The notes under the pieces were generated by a model. The model was not told where the DNA came from, made no database searches, and saw only the letters and a list, made by a program, of their open reading frames with translations. Below, piece after piece: positions 51,938 to 64,000 of a stretch of 64,000 nucleotides of DNA. The position numbers and the translations under genes are program-made. Origin of the DNA: G963667915 sp965197385 (lineage in GTDB: Bacteria; Acidobacteriota; Vicinamibacteria; Vicinamibacterales; UBA823); the NCBI GenBank assembly GCA_965197385.1, contig CBDANA010000006.1, forward strand, positions 1 to 64,000, in the 5' to 3' direction. Every line of letters starts with the position of its first letter. The stretch's first letter is position 1.

Positions 51938-52962
51938 TCACCCGGTCGTCTTCCGCCCCGGACGAAGCCTGGCGGGCACGCGTCCGGCATTTCCTCGAGC
52001 GCAGCCGACTCGCCGACATCGACGCGCCCCTGGTTCCGTTGACGGGCGACGCCTCCAACCGGCGCTACGTACGGGTCATTCCGCGGGAACGCCAGTCGTT
52101 CGTGCTGGCCCTGTACTCCGAATCGTTCAAGTACCAGACGCTGCCGTTCATCATGGTCGCCTCGCTCCTGGACCAGATGCGGATACCTGTGCCGGCCGTG
52201 CTGGAGCACGCTGCTGATCTGGGCGTCCTGGCGCTGGAAGACCTGGGTGATGTCACGCTCCAGGCGCATCTGGGCACCGGCTCGGCCGCCGATCATCTCG
52301 CGCTGTATCGCGAAGCGGTGGACGTGCTGGGCGTGCTCCAGCGCAAGGGGCGTGAACTGGCGGCTCCGGGTATCGCCCCGTTCACACTCGCATTCGACGT
52401 GGACAAGCTGCTGTGGGAACTGCTGTTCTTCGTCAAGCACTTCCTGGAGGGATACCGCGGTGTGTCACTCGAGCCGGAGACACGCGCGCAGCTGGTGGAG
52501 GAATTCGAGCGGCTCGTCGGCCCACTCGCCGCCGAGCCACGCGTCCTCTGCCACCGCGACTATCACTCACGCAACTTGATGGTCCACGCTGGACGGCTGT
52601 TCGTGATCGACTTTCAGGACGCTCGCATGGGCCCGGCAGCGTACGACCTAGTCTCCCTGCTCCGCGACTCCTACGCGGATCTCCCCGAACCCACGATCGA
52701 AGAGCTCGTCGAGCGATTCCTGAGTCGTGCGCCGGATCCGCCGCGCCCCGACGAGTTCCGGCGGCGATTCGATGCGATGGCGCTCCAACGCAATCTGAAG
52801 GCTCTCGGGACCTTCGGATACCAGACGTCGGTGCACCGAAATCCAGTCTACATCCAGTACATTCCGCGCACGCTGCACTACGTGCGCGGGACGTTCGAGC
52901 GCAATCACCGCTTCGACGTGCTGCGTCGCGTGCTGGCACCACTGCTGCCGGAACTCGGGTGA
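51934..52962 (+). CDS. Sugar kinase of the aminoglycoside phosphotransferase family, AmgK-like
   Basis: 342 residues, ATG overlapping the previous stop. APH fold: LTGDASNRRYVRVIPRERQS near the N-terminus, LGVLALEDLGDVTLQAHL, catalytic loop VLCHRDYHSRNLMVHAGRLF with the Asp and Asn, and the metal-binding IDFQDARMGPAAYDLVSLLR. C-terminal RHxxVLG-type region. AmgK anomerically phosphorylates MurNAc (and GlcNAc) for cell-wall recycling. Position beside a MurU-like gene supports that. Confidence 0.85.
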   Translation: MITRSSSAPDEAWRARVRHFLERSRLADIDAPLVPLTGDASNRRYVRVIPRERQSFVLALYSESFKYQTLPFIMVASLLDQMRIPVPAVLEHAADLGVLALEDLGDVTLQAHLGTGSAADHLALYREAVDVLGVLQRKGRELAAPGIAPFTLAFDVDKLLWELLFFVKHFLEGYRGVSLEPETRAQLVEEFERLVGPLAAEPRVLCHRDYHSRNLMVHAGRLFVIDFQDARMGPAAYDLVSLLRDSYADLPEPTIEELVERFLSRAPDPPRPDEFRRRFDAMALQRNLKALGTFGYQTSVHRNPVYIQYIPRTLHYVRGTFERNHRFDVLRRVLAPLLPELG

Positions 52963-53022
52963 CGGCGGTGCGCGTCGGCCGCGCTGATGGCCACCCGGAA
53001 GATCGGGTACGATGACAGATCC

Positions 53023-54315
53023 ATGACGGTCGACATCGACGACATCGCCAACTTCGACGGGCAGGCGGTCACCCTGCGCGGGTGGCTTCACAGGCGCCGC
53101 TCGTCCGGTAGGATTCACTTCCTCACGGTCCGCGACGGCACCGGCTTCATCCAGGCCGTCATGTCGAAGGCCAGCGTAGGCGATGAAATCTTCCGCCACG
53201 CCGACCATTTGGGGCAGGAGACGTCCCTGATCGTCGATGGGACAGTGCGGGCCGACGCGCGGGCGCCGGGCGGTTACGAGCTCGACGTGGCCGGTTTGCA
53301 GGTCGTCGGCGAATCTCACGACTACCCCATCACGCCCAAGGAGCATGGGGTGGACTACCTGCTCGACCGCCGGCATCTGTGGATCCGATCACCCCGGCAG
53401 CAGGCCATCCTCCGGGTTCGCCATGCGGTCGTCGACGCCGTTCGGGACTTCCTCAACGGGCGAGGCTTTACCCTGGCCGACACGCCGATCTTCACGCCGG
53501 CGGCATGCGAAGGAACGACGACCCTGTTCCCGGTGCAGTATTTCGACGACACGACGGCCTATCTGACACAGAGCGGCCAGCTCTACAACGAGGCCAACAT
53601 CATGGCGCTCGGCCGCGTCTACTGCTTCGGACCGACGTTTCGGGCCGAAAAGTCGAAGACGCGCCGCCACCTGACGGAGTTCTGGATGGTCGAGCCGGAA
53701 ATAGCGTTCGCGACGCTCGACGACGCCATCGCGCTGGCTGAGGCGCTGGTCGTGGCGGTCGTGGCGCGCGTCCTCGACACCCGCCGGCGGGAACTGGAGG
53801 TCCTGGAGCGCGACACGAGCGCGCTCGAGCGCGTCCAGGCGCCATTCCCCCGCATCACCTACGACGCCGCGGTCGAGACCCTGACGGCCAACGGACAGCC
53901 CTTCGAATGGGGCGGCGACTTCGGCGGCACCGACGAAACGGTGCTCGCCGAGCAGTTCGATCGTCCCGTGGCCGTTCACCGATTCCCGTCGGCCATCAAA
54001 GCGTTCTACATGAAGTCGGATCCGGACCGGCCGGAGGTCTCGCTGTCGGTGGACATTCTGGCACCCGAGGGATACGGCGAGATCATCGGCGGCGGCGAGC
54101 GTCTCGACGATTTCGACGAGCTCCTGTCCCGAATCAAAGCCCACGACCTGCCGCAAGAGGCCTTCGAATGGTACCTGGACCTCCGGCGCTACGGTACCGT
54201 CCCGCACTCCGGGTTCGGCATGGGGATCGAGCGGGTGCTGGCCTGGATCTGCGGCTTAGAGCATCTGCGCGAGACCATTCCGTACCCGCGGATGCTGTAC
54301 CGACTGTACCCATAA
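53023..54315 (+). CDS. asnS: Asparagine--tRNA ligase
   Basis: About 430 residues. The OB-fold anticodon domain starts VTLRGWLHRRRSSGRIHFLT. Class II motifs: motif 1 AVRDFLNGRGFTLADTPIFT, motif 2 FGPTFRAEKSKTRRHLTEFW, motif 3 GFGMGIERVLAWICGL. NxE-type residues fit AsnRS rather than AspRS. Start at ATG 53023 (MTVDIDD) agrees better with the family than the in-frame ATG at 52987. Charges tRNA(Asn) in the cytoplasm. Confidence 0.93.
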   Translation: MTVDIDDIANFDGQAVTLRGWLHRRRSSGRIHFLTVRDGTGFIQAVMSKASVGDEIFRHADHLGQETSLIVDGTVRADARAPGGYELDVAGLQVVGESHDYPITPKEHGVDYLLDRRHLWIRSPRQQAILRVRHAVVDAVRDFLNGRGFTLADTPIFTPAACEGTTTLFPVQYFDDTTAYLTQSGQLYNEANIMALGRVYCFGPTFRAEKSKTRRHLTEFWMVEPEIAFATLDDAIALAEALVVAVVARVLDTRRRELEVLERDTSALERVQAPFPRITYDAAVETLTANGQPFEWGGDFGGTDETVLAEQFDRPVAVHRFPSAIKAFYMKSDPDRPEVSLSVDILAPEGYGEIIGGGERLDDFDELLSRIKAHDLPQEAFEWYLDLRRYGTVPHSGFGMGIERVLAWICGLEHLRETIPYPRMLYRLYP

Positions 54316-54321
54316 CACACT

Positions 54322-55704
54322 ATGAAAATTGGCTTCGTCTCACTCGGGTGCCCCAAGAATCTCGTGGATACGGAGGTCATGCTCGGCTTGGCCGAGCATG
54401 CCGGTCACCAGGTCGTCCAGCAGGCTGGCGATGCGGACGTGATCGTCGTGAACACGTGTGCCTTCATCGATCGCGCCAAGGAAGAATCGATCGACACCAT
54501 CCTGGACATGGCCCGTCACAAGACCCACGGTACCTGCCGGCGGCTGGTGGTCACTGGATGTCTGGCGGAACGCTACCGTGCGGATCTCCGGGATCAGATG
54601 CCGGAGATCGATGTCGTGCTGGGCACTGACGGCGTCCCCGCCATCGTCAGCGCAATCGAAGGCGCGCCTGCCGCCAGTAGTGGGACGCCCATACCGCTGC
54701 TGTGCAGCCGGGAGGAGGCGGAGGCGACAGCGACGGTAGCGCCGCCATTGCACTACCTCTACGACGCCGAGACGCCGCGCCGCCAGACGACCGCCGCGCA
54801 CCTCGCGTACGTCAAGGTCGCCGAAGGCTGCGATTACGCGTGCGCGTTCTGCATCATTCCGACGCTCCGCGGCGGCTACCGTAGCCGTTCCGCGGAGTCG
54901 ATCGTCACTGAAGCGCGCACCTTGGCGGAACGCGGGGTCAAGGAGCTCATCCTCATCTCTCAAGACACCACGATGTACGGGTTGGACCGGGACGAGCGCG
55001 GCGCGCTCCCGCGACTGCTCCGCGAGCTCGATGGCGTGGATGGCCTCGAGTGGATCCGGCTGCTCTATCTGTATCCGACGACCGTCGGCCTGGACACGAT
55101 CGAAGCGATCGCCGACAGCGACAAGGTCTGCAAGTACGTCGACCTGCCGCTTCAGCACGCCTCGGCGTCGGTGCTCCGCCGCATGGGCCGTCCGGGGACA
55201 CGGCCAAGCTACGAACGACTCCTGGACACCATCCGGCGCCGGATTCCGGACGTCACGCTGCGGACGACGTTCATCGTGGGCTTCCCCGGCGAAACCGAAG
55301 CCGACTTCGACGAGCTGTGCGACTTCGTGGACGCGCTGTCCTTCGACCACGTCGGGGTGTTCACCTACTCGCACGAAGAAGGCACCCGCGCGTTCGGGTT
55401 CGATGACGACGTGCCCGCGACCACGAAGGACCGGCGGCGGCGGGACCTCATGCTGCGGCAGCGTGCGATCGTCGCGCGCCGCCACGCCGCCCTGGTTGGA
55501 CACCGCGTCACGGTGCTGGTCGAGGGCCACTCGCCCGAACACCCGCTCGTCGTCCGCGGACGGTGCCCCGGGCAGGCCCCGGAAATCGACCCGGTGACCT
55601 ACTTGACCGAGTGCGACCCGACCGCCTTCACCCCGGGGCAACTGATCCAGGCCAAAATCGTGGGCAGCCACGACTACGATCTCCTCGCCCGTCCATTGCC
55701 GTAG
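54322..55704 (+). CDS. rimO: Ribosomal protein S12 methylthiotransferase
   Basis: 460 residues. The MTTase domain has its three cysteines in SLGCPKNLVDTEVMLG, VVNTCAFIDRAKEESI, and VVTGCLAERYR. The radical-SAM CxxxCxxC is in VAEGCDYACAFCIIPTLRG, and a TRAM domain ends the protein. YRSRSAESI and QDTTMYG are typical of RimO rather than MiaB. Adds a methylthio group to Asp88 of S12. It starts 6 bp after asnS. Confidence 0.95.
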   Translation: MKIGFVSLGCPKNLVDTEVMLGLAEHAGHQVVQQAGDADVIVVNTCAFIDRAKEESIDTILDMARHKTHGTCRRLVVTGCLAERYRADLRDQMPEIDVVLGTDGVPAIVSAIEGAPAASSGTPIPLLCSREEAEATATVAPPLHYLYDAETPRRQTTAAHLAYVKVAEGCDYACAFCIIPTLRGGYRSRSAESIVTEARTLAERGVKELILISQDTTMYGLDRDERGALPRLLRELDGVDGLEWIRLLYLYPTTVGLDTIEAIADSDKVCKYVDLPLQHASASVLRRMGRPGTRPSYERLLDTIRRRIPDVTLRTTFIVGFPGETEADFDELCDFVDALSFDHVGVFTYSHEEGTRAFGFDDDVPATTKDRRRRDLMLRQRAIVARRHAALVGHRVTVLVEGHSPEHPLVVRGRCPGQAPEIDPVTYLTECDPTAFTPGQLIQAKIVGSHDYDLLARPLP

Positions 55705-55758
55705 CTCCTGGGCTCGTGATAGCATCAGCAGACCTAGCCCGAACGGATCGGGTGGGGC

Positions 55759-55780
55759 AGTGGGCTTGTGCCCACTTTTT
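55759..55780 (+). terminator. Rho-independent-type terminator or attenuator before rimP
   Basis: AGTGGGC, loop TTGT, GCCCACT, then a T-rich run (TTTTT C TGTTTT). It lies 28 bp before the rimP start. It either ends the asnS-rimO transcript or acts as an attenuator in the leader of the rimP-nusA operon, whose expression NusA controls in other bacteria. Confidence 0.75.
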
Positions 55781-55807
55781 CTGTTTTCAGGGCAGTCTCA
55801 GCCGATC

Positions 55808-56296
55808 GTGAGCCGTTCACGCGAGGACCACCGAGCGCGAGTTCGCGCCCTGGCCGAGCGGGTCGCCGGCAGCCAGGGCCTGGACGTCTTCGACGTCCAG
55901 CTCCGGCGGGAATCGATCGGGTGGGTCCTGCGCGTGATCCTGGATCGACCGGGCGCGGCGGGCACAGGCGAGGACGGCATCAGCATCGACGACTGTCAGC
56001 GAGTGAGCCAGGACCTGGGAACGCTGCTCGACGTTGAAGAGGCGCTCGACCACACGTACACCCTGGAGGTGTCGTCGCCGGGGCTCGACCGACCGCTCCG
56101 CTCGCCGGCGGACTATCGCCGGTTCGTGGGTCACTTAGCGCAGGTGGTCGTGTCTGAGGCTGTTGACGGGCAGCAATTCTTGAAGGGACGGATACGCGAG
56201 GTAACCGACGACGCGGTCCTACTCGACGCGGGGTCGCGAGTGCATCGAGTGCCCTTCGACGTGATCTCACGCGGCCGACTGGAAGTGGAATTTTAA
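55808..56296 (+). CDS. rimP: Ribosome maturation factor RimP
   Basis: 162 residues from GTG 55808. RimP N-terminal alpha/beta domain (RALAERVAGSQGLDVFDVQL, LRVILDRPG, GISIDDCQRVSQDLGTLLDV) with the family YTLEVSSPGLDRPL motif, then an SH3-like C-terminal domain. Needed for 30S maturation. First gene of the classic rimP-nusA-infB operon. Confidence 0.94.
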   Translation: MSRSREDHRARVRALAERVAGSQGLDVFDVQLRRESIGWVLRVILDRPGAAGTGEDGISIDDCQRVSQDLGTLLDVEEALDHTYTLEVSSPGLDRPLRSPADYRRFVGHLAQVVVSEAVDGQQFLKGRIREVTDDAVLLDAGSRVHRVPFDVISRGRLEVEF

Positions 56297-56308
56297 GAAG
56301 ACGTCATC

Positions 56309-57841
<1,533 letters not shown>

Positions 57842-57879
57842 CTGGAAGGTCGCTTCGACCAGATCGAAACGAGGACAGT

Positions 57880-60477
<2,598 letters not shown>

Positions 60478-60532
60478 TCCAGGCCGAAGACGGCGCGTCG
60501 CCACCGACATCCGGGCGGTCACGGCTCCAATC

Positions 60533-60817
60533 ATGTCTGTCGTAGGCCTGCTTTCCGTCGAGTTCCACATCCCCGACGCCCAGTCACTCAAAGACAAGCG
60601 TATTGTGCTGCGACGCGTGAAGGACCGTCTGAAGAAGTTCAACGTCTCGGTGTCGGAGACGGACCACCAGGATCTGTGGCAGCGAGCCCGACTCGAGGTC
60701 GTCGCGGTCAGTACGACGACGGTCGCGGTCGATCAGGCGCTGACCGCCGTCGCGAGTGAAATCGAGCGTGTCGAGCCTGGCACCGTGTCGAGCATTCACG
60801 TCGAGTTCCTGGCCTAG
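60533..60817 (+). CDS. DUF503 family protein (YlxP-like)
   Basis: 94 residues, the family's normal length. SVVGLLSVEFHIPDAQSLKD, KRIVLRRVKDRLKKFNVSVS and ETDHQDLWQRARLEVVAVST cover the whole fold. YlxP sits between infB and rbfA in many bacteria and is thought to help ribosome assembly, but its molecular role is not settled. Starts 55 bp after infB. Confidence 0.92.
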   Translation: MSVVGLLSVEFHIPDAQSLKDKRIVLRRVKDRLKKFNVSVSETDHQDLWQRARLEVVAVSTTTVAVDQALTAVASEIERVEPGTVSSIHVEFLA

Positions 60818-60823
60818 CAATCC

Positions 60824-61216
60824 ATGGGTCAAGGTTCTCGACCGGATCGGGTCGGCGATCTGATTCGCGCGGAGTTGAGCGAATTGTTAACGCGGAGCGT
60901 CAAGGATCCGGGGGTCGGTTTCACGACGATCACCCGCGTCAGGGTGACACCGGATCTGCAGCACGCGCGGGTCTACTACACGGTCCTCGGCGACGAGGCA
61001 CAGCGTCGTGCGTCGAACCGCGCCTTGACCCGGGCAGCGTCGTTTCTCAGGCGAGAGATTGGACGCCGGCTGACGTTGAAACGCACCCCCGCGCTGACGT
61101 TCGTGTTCGACGAGTCAATCGCACAGCAACATCGCATCGAGCAGCTCTTGGACGAGTTACAGATTGATACCGTGGAAACGAATGCGCCGGAATCGGCGGA
61201 ACCGGACGATGAGTGA
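60824..61216 (+). CDS. rbfA: Ribosome-binding factor A
   Basis: 130 residues. KH-type fold with RPDRVGDLIRAELSELLTRS, VKDPGVGFTTITRVRVTPDL, ARVYYTVLG, and FLRREIGRRLTLKRTPALTF. The FVFDESIAQQHRIEQLLDEL helix and a short acidic tail end the protein. Helps 16S 5' end maturation in cold or fast growth. Six base pairs after the DUF503 gene; its stop overlaps the start of nrnA. Confidence 0.94.
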   Translation: MGQGSRPDRVGDLIRAELSELLTRSVKDPGVGFTTITRVRVTPDLQHARVYYTVLGDEAQRRASNRALTRAASFLRREIGRRLTLKRTPALTFVFDESIAQQHRIEQLLDELQIDTVETNAPESAEPDDE

Positions 61217-62207
61217 ACGAACCGCCCACACGATCGACGATGTCCGCGAGGCCATCACTGCACGGCAGCGATTCATCGTTACCTCACACGCTCGGCCGGA
61301 TGGCGACGCCATCGGATCGCAAATGGCGATGGCGCTCGCGCTGCAGCAGCTCGACAAAGAGGTGCGTGTCGTCAACGCCGATCCGCCGCCAGCGCCCTGT
61401 CGGTCGCTTCCGGCCGTTGAGACGATCACGATCGCGCAGGCCGTCGGCGCCGAAAGCGACGCCGTCGTGACCTTGGAATGTGGCGACCTCGCGCGTACGG
61501 GACTAGTCGGGCTCGATGGGCGGTTCCTGATCAACATCGACCATCATGTCGGCAATTCGTTGTACGGCGACGTCAACTGGTTCGACGAGTCGGCAGCGGC
61601 GTGCGGGGAAATGGTGTTCGATCTGCTCGCCGCGCTGGGTGTCGACCTCACCGCTGACATGGCGACCCACCTGTACGTCGCCATCCTGACCGACACCGGC
61701 TCGTTCCATCATGGGCACATCTCGCCCAGGACCTTCGACACCTGCCGGGCCCTGGCGGCCGCGGGTGCCGACCCGACTGCGCTTGCGCGACAGATGTTCG
61801 ACCAGTACACGATAGGCCGGCTGAGGGTGACCAGTGCGGTGCTTGGCGGCATGCAGTTAATCGGCGCCAACCGGTTGGCGGTGCTGTCGATCGACGACGC
61901 AATGTTGGAGACGGCCGGCGCCGGGCTGGGGGATCTCGACGGCCTGGTCAATATGCCGTTGTCAGCCAGTGTCGTGGAAGCCGTCGTGCTCTTCAAGGCC
62001 GCCTCCGGCGAACCGCTCCGGGTGAGTCTGCGCTCGACGGGAGCGGTGGACATGCGGGCCGTCGCAGCAGCCTACGGCGGCGGCGGACATGTGAACGCTG
62101 CCGGCTTCACGCTGAACGACGCGGACGCGGACGGTCGCGACGGCGTCCTCCGGCGAGTCGTGGAAGCGATTGACGCCGCGCATGACGATGCGGACGGCGG
62201 CGCGTGA
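61209..62207 (+). CDS. nrnA: Bifunctional oligoribonuclease/PAP phosphatase (DHH family)
   Basis: 332 residues from ATG 61209, overlapping the rbfA stop by 8 bp. DHH motifs: SHARPDGDAIGSQMAMALAL (DxD), INIDHHVGNSLYGDVNWFDE (DHH), TDTGSFHHGHISPRTF, and the DHHA1 GGGGHVNAAGFTL at the end. Degrades short RNA to mononucleotides and hydrolyses 3'-phosphoadenosine 5'-phosphate. Position after rbfA is common in this operon. Confidence 0.93.
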   Translation: MSERTAHTIDDVREAITARQRFIVTSHARPDGDAIGSQMAMALALQQLDKEVRVVNADPPPAPCRSLPAVETITIAQAVGAESDAVVTLECGDLARTGLVGLDGRFLINIDHHVGNSLYGDVNWFDESAAACGEMVFDLLAALGVDLTADMATHLYVAILTDTGSFHHGHISPRTFDTCRALAAAGADPTALARQMFDQYTIGRLRVTSAVLGGMQLIGANRLAVLSIDDAMLETAGAGLGDLDGLVNMPLSASVVEAVVLFKAASGEPLRVSLRSTGAVDMRAVAAAYGGGGHVNAAGFTLNDADADGRDGVLRRVVEAIDAAHDDADGGA

Positions 62208-63133
62208 CGCGCGACGCTGGCAACCCGGACCAGACGCTCGACGGCGTCCTCGTCATCGACAAGCCGGCCGGCCCCACGTCGCACGATGTCGTGGCCCACA
62301 TCCGACGTACGCTGCGGCTCACGCGCGTCGGTCATACGGGCACGCTGGATCCGATGGCCACGGGCGTCCTGCCGTTAGTCCTCGGACGAGCCACCCGTCT
62401 CGCACGGTTTCTCTTTGGCGGCGTCAAGACCTATAGCGCCACGATTCGGTTGGGTATCGCGACCGATACCTATGACGCGCTGGGCACGCCCGTCGCCGCC
62501 TCCATCAGCACTATTCCGGCAGTCGACACGGCGGCGCTCGACTTCGTCCTGGACCGATTCAGGGGAACGTTCGACCAGTCTCCGCCGCCGTTTTCCGCGA
62601 AAAAGGTCGGCGGCACAAGGGCCTACGCGCTGGCCCGCCGGGGCCGGTCGGTCCAGCCGGCCCCGGTGTCGGTCACGGTGACGCACCTGGAGCGCCTATG
62701 GATCGGCGAAGGACGGCTGGCACTTCGCGTCACTGCCACGGCCGGCTTCTACGTACGGTCGCTCGCGCATGACCTGGGTGCGGCACTCGGATGCGGAGCC
62801 CACCTCGAGGCCCTTCGCCGCGAGCGTAGCGGCGAGTTCCTCCTGGCGCAGGCCAGTCGGCTGGAGGAGATCGAGCGTGCCCCGAGCGTCGCCGCGACGC
62901 GTCTCGTTCCACTCGCTCGGCTCGACTTGGGCTTGCCGTCCGTCGTGCTCACCAATCAGGGCCGACGGTTCGCGCTCCACGGCCGAACCATCCCGCCCGG
63001 CGAGCTCGTCGACCCGCCCGCGGCGCCGAGATTCACCCGAACGGAGGTCAGACTGCTCGACGGGCGTGGAAAGATCGTTGCCGTCGCGGAATCCCGCGAC
63101 GGCGCTTTGCATCCACGAGTCGTTCTGGTCTAA
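62204..63133 (+). CDS. truB: tRNA pseudouridine(55) synthase
   Basis: 309 residues, GTG start overlapping the nrnA stop. TruB signature: VLVIDKPAGPTSHDVVAHIR, VGHTGTLDPMATGVLPLVLG (catalytic Asp in GTLDPMA), YSATIRLGIATDTYDALGTP, and QSPPPFSAKKVGGTRAYALA. C-terminal PUA-like region. Makes pseudouridine 55 in the T-loop of tRNAs. Confidence 0.95.
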   Translation: MTRDAGNPDQTLDGVLVIDKPAGPTSHDVVAHIRRTLRLTRVGHTGTLDPMATGVLPLVLGRATRLARFLFGGVKTYSATIRLGIATDTYDALGTPVAASISTIPAVDTAALDFVLDRFRGTFDQSPPPFSAKKVGGTRAYALARRGRSVQPAPVSVTVTHLERLWIGEGRLALRVTATAGFYVRSLAHDLGAALGCGAHLEALRRERSGEFLLAQASRLEEIERAPSVAATRLVPLARLDLGLPSVVLTNQGRRFALHGRTIPPGELVDPPAAPRFTRTEVRLLDGRGKIVAVAESRDGALHPRVVLV

Positions 63134-63149
63134 CATTGGAGGTTCCTAG

Positions 63150-63236
63150 ATGAGAGAAGAGATCGGAAATACGAGCGGTGGCCTGGAACGGGCGCATAGG
63201 CCCGCGGCGTTCACTCTGGGCCGTACGTGGAGGTAG
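63150..63236 (+). CDS. Possible 28-residue leader peptide upstream of rpsO
   Basis: MREEIGNTSGGLERAHRPAA and on, 28 codons. GGAGG lies 7 bases before its ATG and its stop codon is inside GGAGGTAG, the ribosome site of rpsO. The arrangement would couple translation of rpsO to the leader, or the stretch may be the structured S15 autoregulatory leader with a chance reading frame. Confidence 0.4.
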   Translation: MREEIGNTSGGLERAHRPAAFTLGRTWR

Positions 63237-63240
63237 AGAC

Positions 63241-63510
63241 GTGACTCTGCAGCGGGATCGGAAGTCGGAGGTGATCGGGTCCTATCGTGCCCACGAACGG
63301 GACACCGGGTCACCCGAAGTTCAGGTTGCCCTCCTCAGCGAACGGATTAGCTATCTGACTGAACACTTCAAGACGCACGCGAAGGATCACCATTCGCGGC
63401 GTGGCCTGCTGAAGCTCGTCGGACAGCGCCGACGCCTGCTCGATTACCTGAAACGAAAGGATTCCGAGCAGTACGCGGGGCTCATCCTGCGATTGGGTAT
63501 TCGTAAGTAA
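63241..63510 (+). CDS. rpsO: 30S ribosomal protein S15
   Basis: 89 residues from GTG 63241, the normal length. KSEVIGSYRAHERDTGSPEV, QVALLSERISYLTEHFKTHA, KDHHSRRGLLKLVGQRRRLL, and DYLKRKDSEQYAGLILRLGI cover the whole protein. Binds 16S helix 20/22 and bridges the subunits; S15 typically represses its own mRNA. Followed 95 bp on by pnp, the conserved order. Confidence 0.97.
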   Translation: MTLQRDRKSEVIGSYRAHERDTGSPEVQVALLSERISYLTEHFKTHAKDHHSRRGLLKLVGQRRRLLDYLKRKDSEQYAGLILRLGIRK

Positions 63511-63605
63511 GCTCGACACCGGTAGCTGAACGTCCCACGTGTCCGCCAGGTCCCCACGGCGGTGGGCGCGGTTCTTCGACCACAGCATCTGAGGCGAAAA
63601 AACTC

Positions 63606-64000
63606 ATGCACAAGTGTGATCTTACGATCGGCGGCAAGACCCTCTCGATCGAAACTGGAAAGTTGGCGAAGCAAGCGGACGGATCCGCAGTCGTGCGGTA
63701 CGGTGACACCGTCGTCCTCGTCACAGCCTGCTGCGCCTCGACCGAGCGTGAGGGCCTCGACTTTCTGCCACTCACCGTCGACTATCGGGAATACGCCTAT
63801 GCGTCGGGTCGGATTCCGGGTGGCTTCTTCAAGCGCGAGGGTAGACCCACGGAGAAAGAGGTCCTGACGAGCCGGGGTATCGACCGACCGATCCGTCCGC
63901 TGTTCTCCGCCGGCTGGCGGCGTGAGACACAGGTCATCGCATTCGTCCTGTCCGCCGACGATGACCACGATGCGGACGTACTCGCCCTGACGGGTGCCTC
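63606..64000 (+). CDS. pnp: Polyribonucleotide nucleotidyltransferase, 5' part
   Basis: The first 131 codons; the gene runs off the right edge. MHKCDLTIGGKTLSIETGKL, AKQADGSAVVRYGDTVVLVT, and YREYAYASGRIPGGFFKREG, RPTEKEVLTSRGIDRPIRPL are the first RNase PH domain. The ribosome site is GAGGCGAAAAAACTC, weak but placed. 3'-5' phosphorolytic exonuclease of RNA turnover. Confidence 0.95.
   Translation, partial: MHKCDLTIGGKTLSIETGKLAKQADGSAVVRYGDTVVLVTACCASTEREGLDFLPLTVDYREYAYASGRIPGGFFKREGRPTEKEVLTSRGIDRPIRPLFSAGWRRETQVIAFVLSADDDHDADVLALTGA

Overview
The window is GC-rich, densely coding bacterial DNA that also holds many insertion sequences and gene remnants. The best lineage clue is a 'VWFA-related Acidobacterial domain' type protein (44127-46253). 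Together with paired M16 peptidases, a HupE-like protein, a PEGA protein and the gene style, it suggests an Acidobacteriota genome, perhaps close to Vicinamibacteria. That placement is inferred from gene content, not from a marker-gene tree.

Region by region. 1-2.0 kb: the 5' end of a LOG-family nucleosidase gene, an intact IS5-type element at a CTAG target, and the tail of a lost amidohydrolase gene. 2.0-13.1 kb: an SRPBCC + FAD oxidoreductase reading frame, pyruvate kinase with a group II intron in its leader (intron reverse transcriptase frameshifted), an amidase with a small upstream partner, an alpha/beta hydrolase, and two M16 peptidase subunits. 13.1-26.7 kb: a 13.5-kb mobile island bounded by two inverted copies of one 1,073-bp IS903-like element. 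Inside are a 13-copy 66-bp tandem repeat, whole or broken IS elements of at least five kinds, a DUF5916 outer-membrane-type protein gene with an IS on each side, and an orphan RND efflux permease gene. 26.7-46.3 kb: envelope, redox and peptidase genes (FKBP isomerase, gamma-glutamyltransferase, two small c-type cytochromes, HupE-like protein, n-DsbD-like lipoprotein, small heat-shock proteins, PEGA protein, quinone oxidoreductase, DmpA peptidase, PLP dehydratase, glucan phosphorylase, VWA protein). Between them are remnants of SDR, SelA-like, creatininase and Hsp20 genes.

46.4-64.0 kb is ordinary, well-kept core DNA on the plus strand. An M24 peptidase is followed by HtrA, MidA-like methyltransferase, CYTH protein, a MurU-like nucleotidyltransferase and an AmgK-like kinase (the last three overlap), then asnS, rimO and the translation operon rimP-nusA-infB-ylxP-rbfA-nrnA-truB-rpsO-pnp, which runs off the end of the window.

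The observations most worth following are the 22-residue cationic repeat frame (14.45-15.34 kb), a recurring CTAGCAGCCC motif that supplies the stop codon of several unrelated genes, the exact 145-bp duplication that copies the FKBP promoter and signal peptide, and a 14-nt match between the intron's 5' splice junction and the pyruvate kinase start. I found no CRISPR array, tRNA, rRNA, toxin-antitoxin pair or recognisable defence system.
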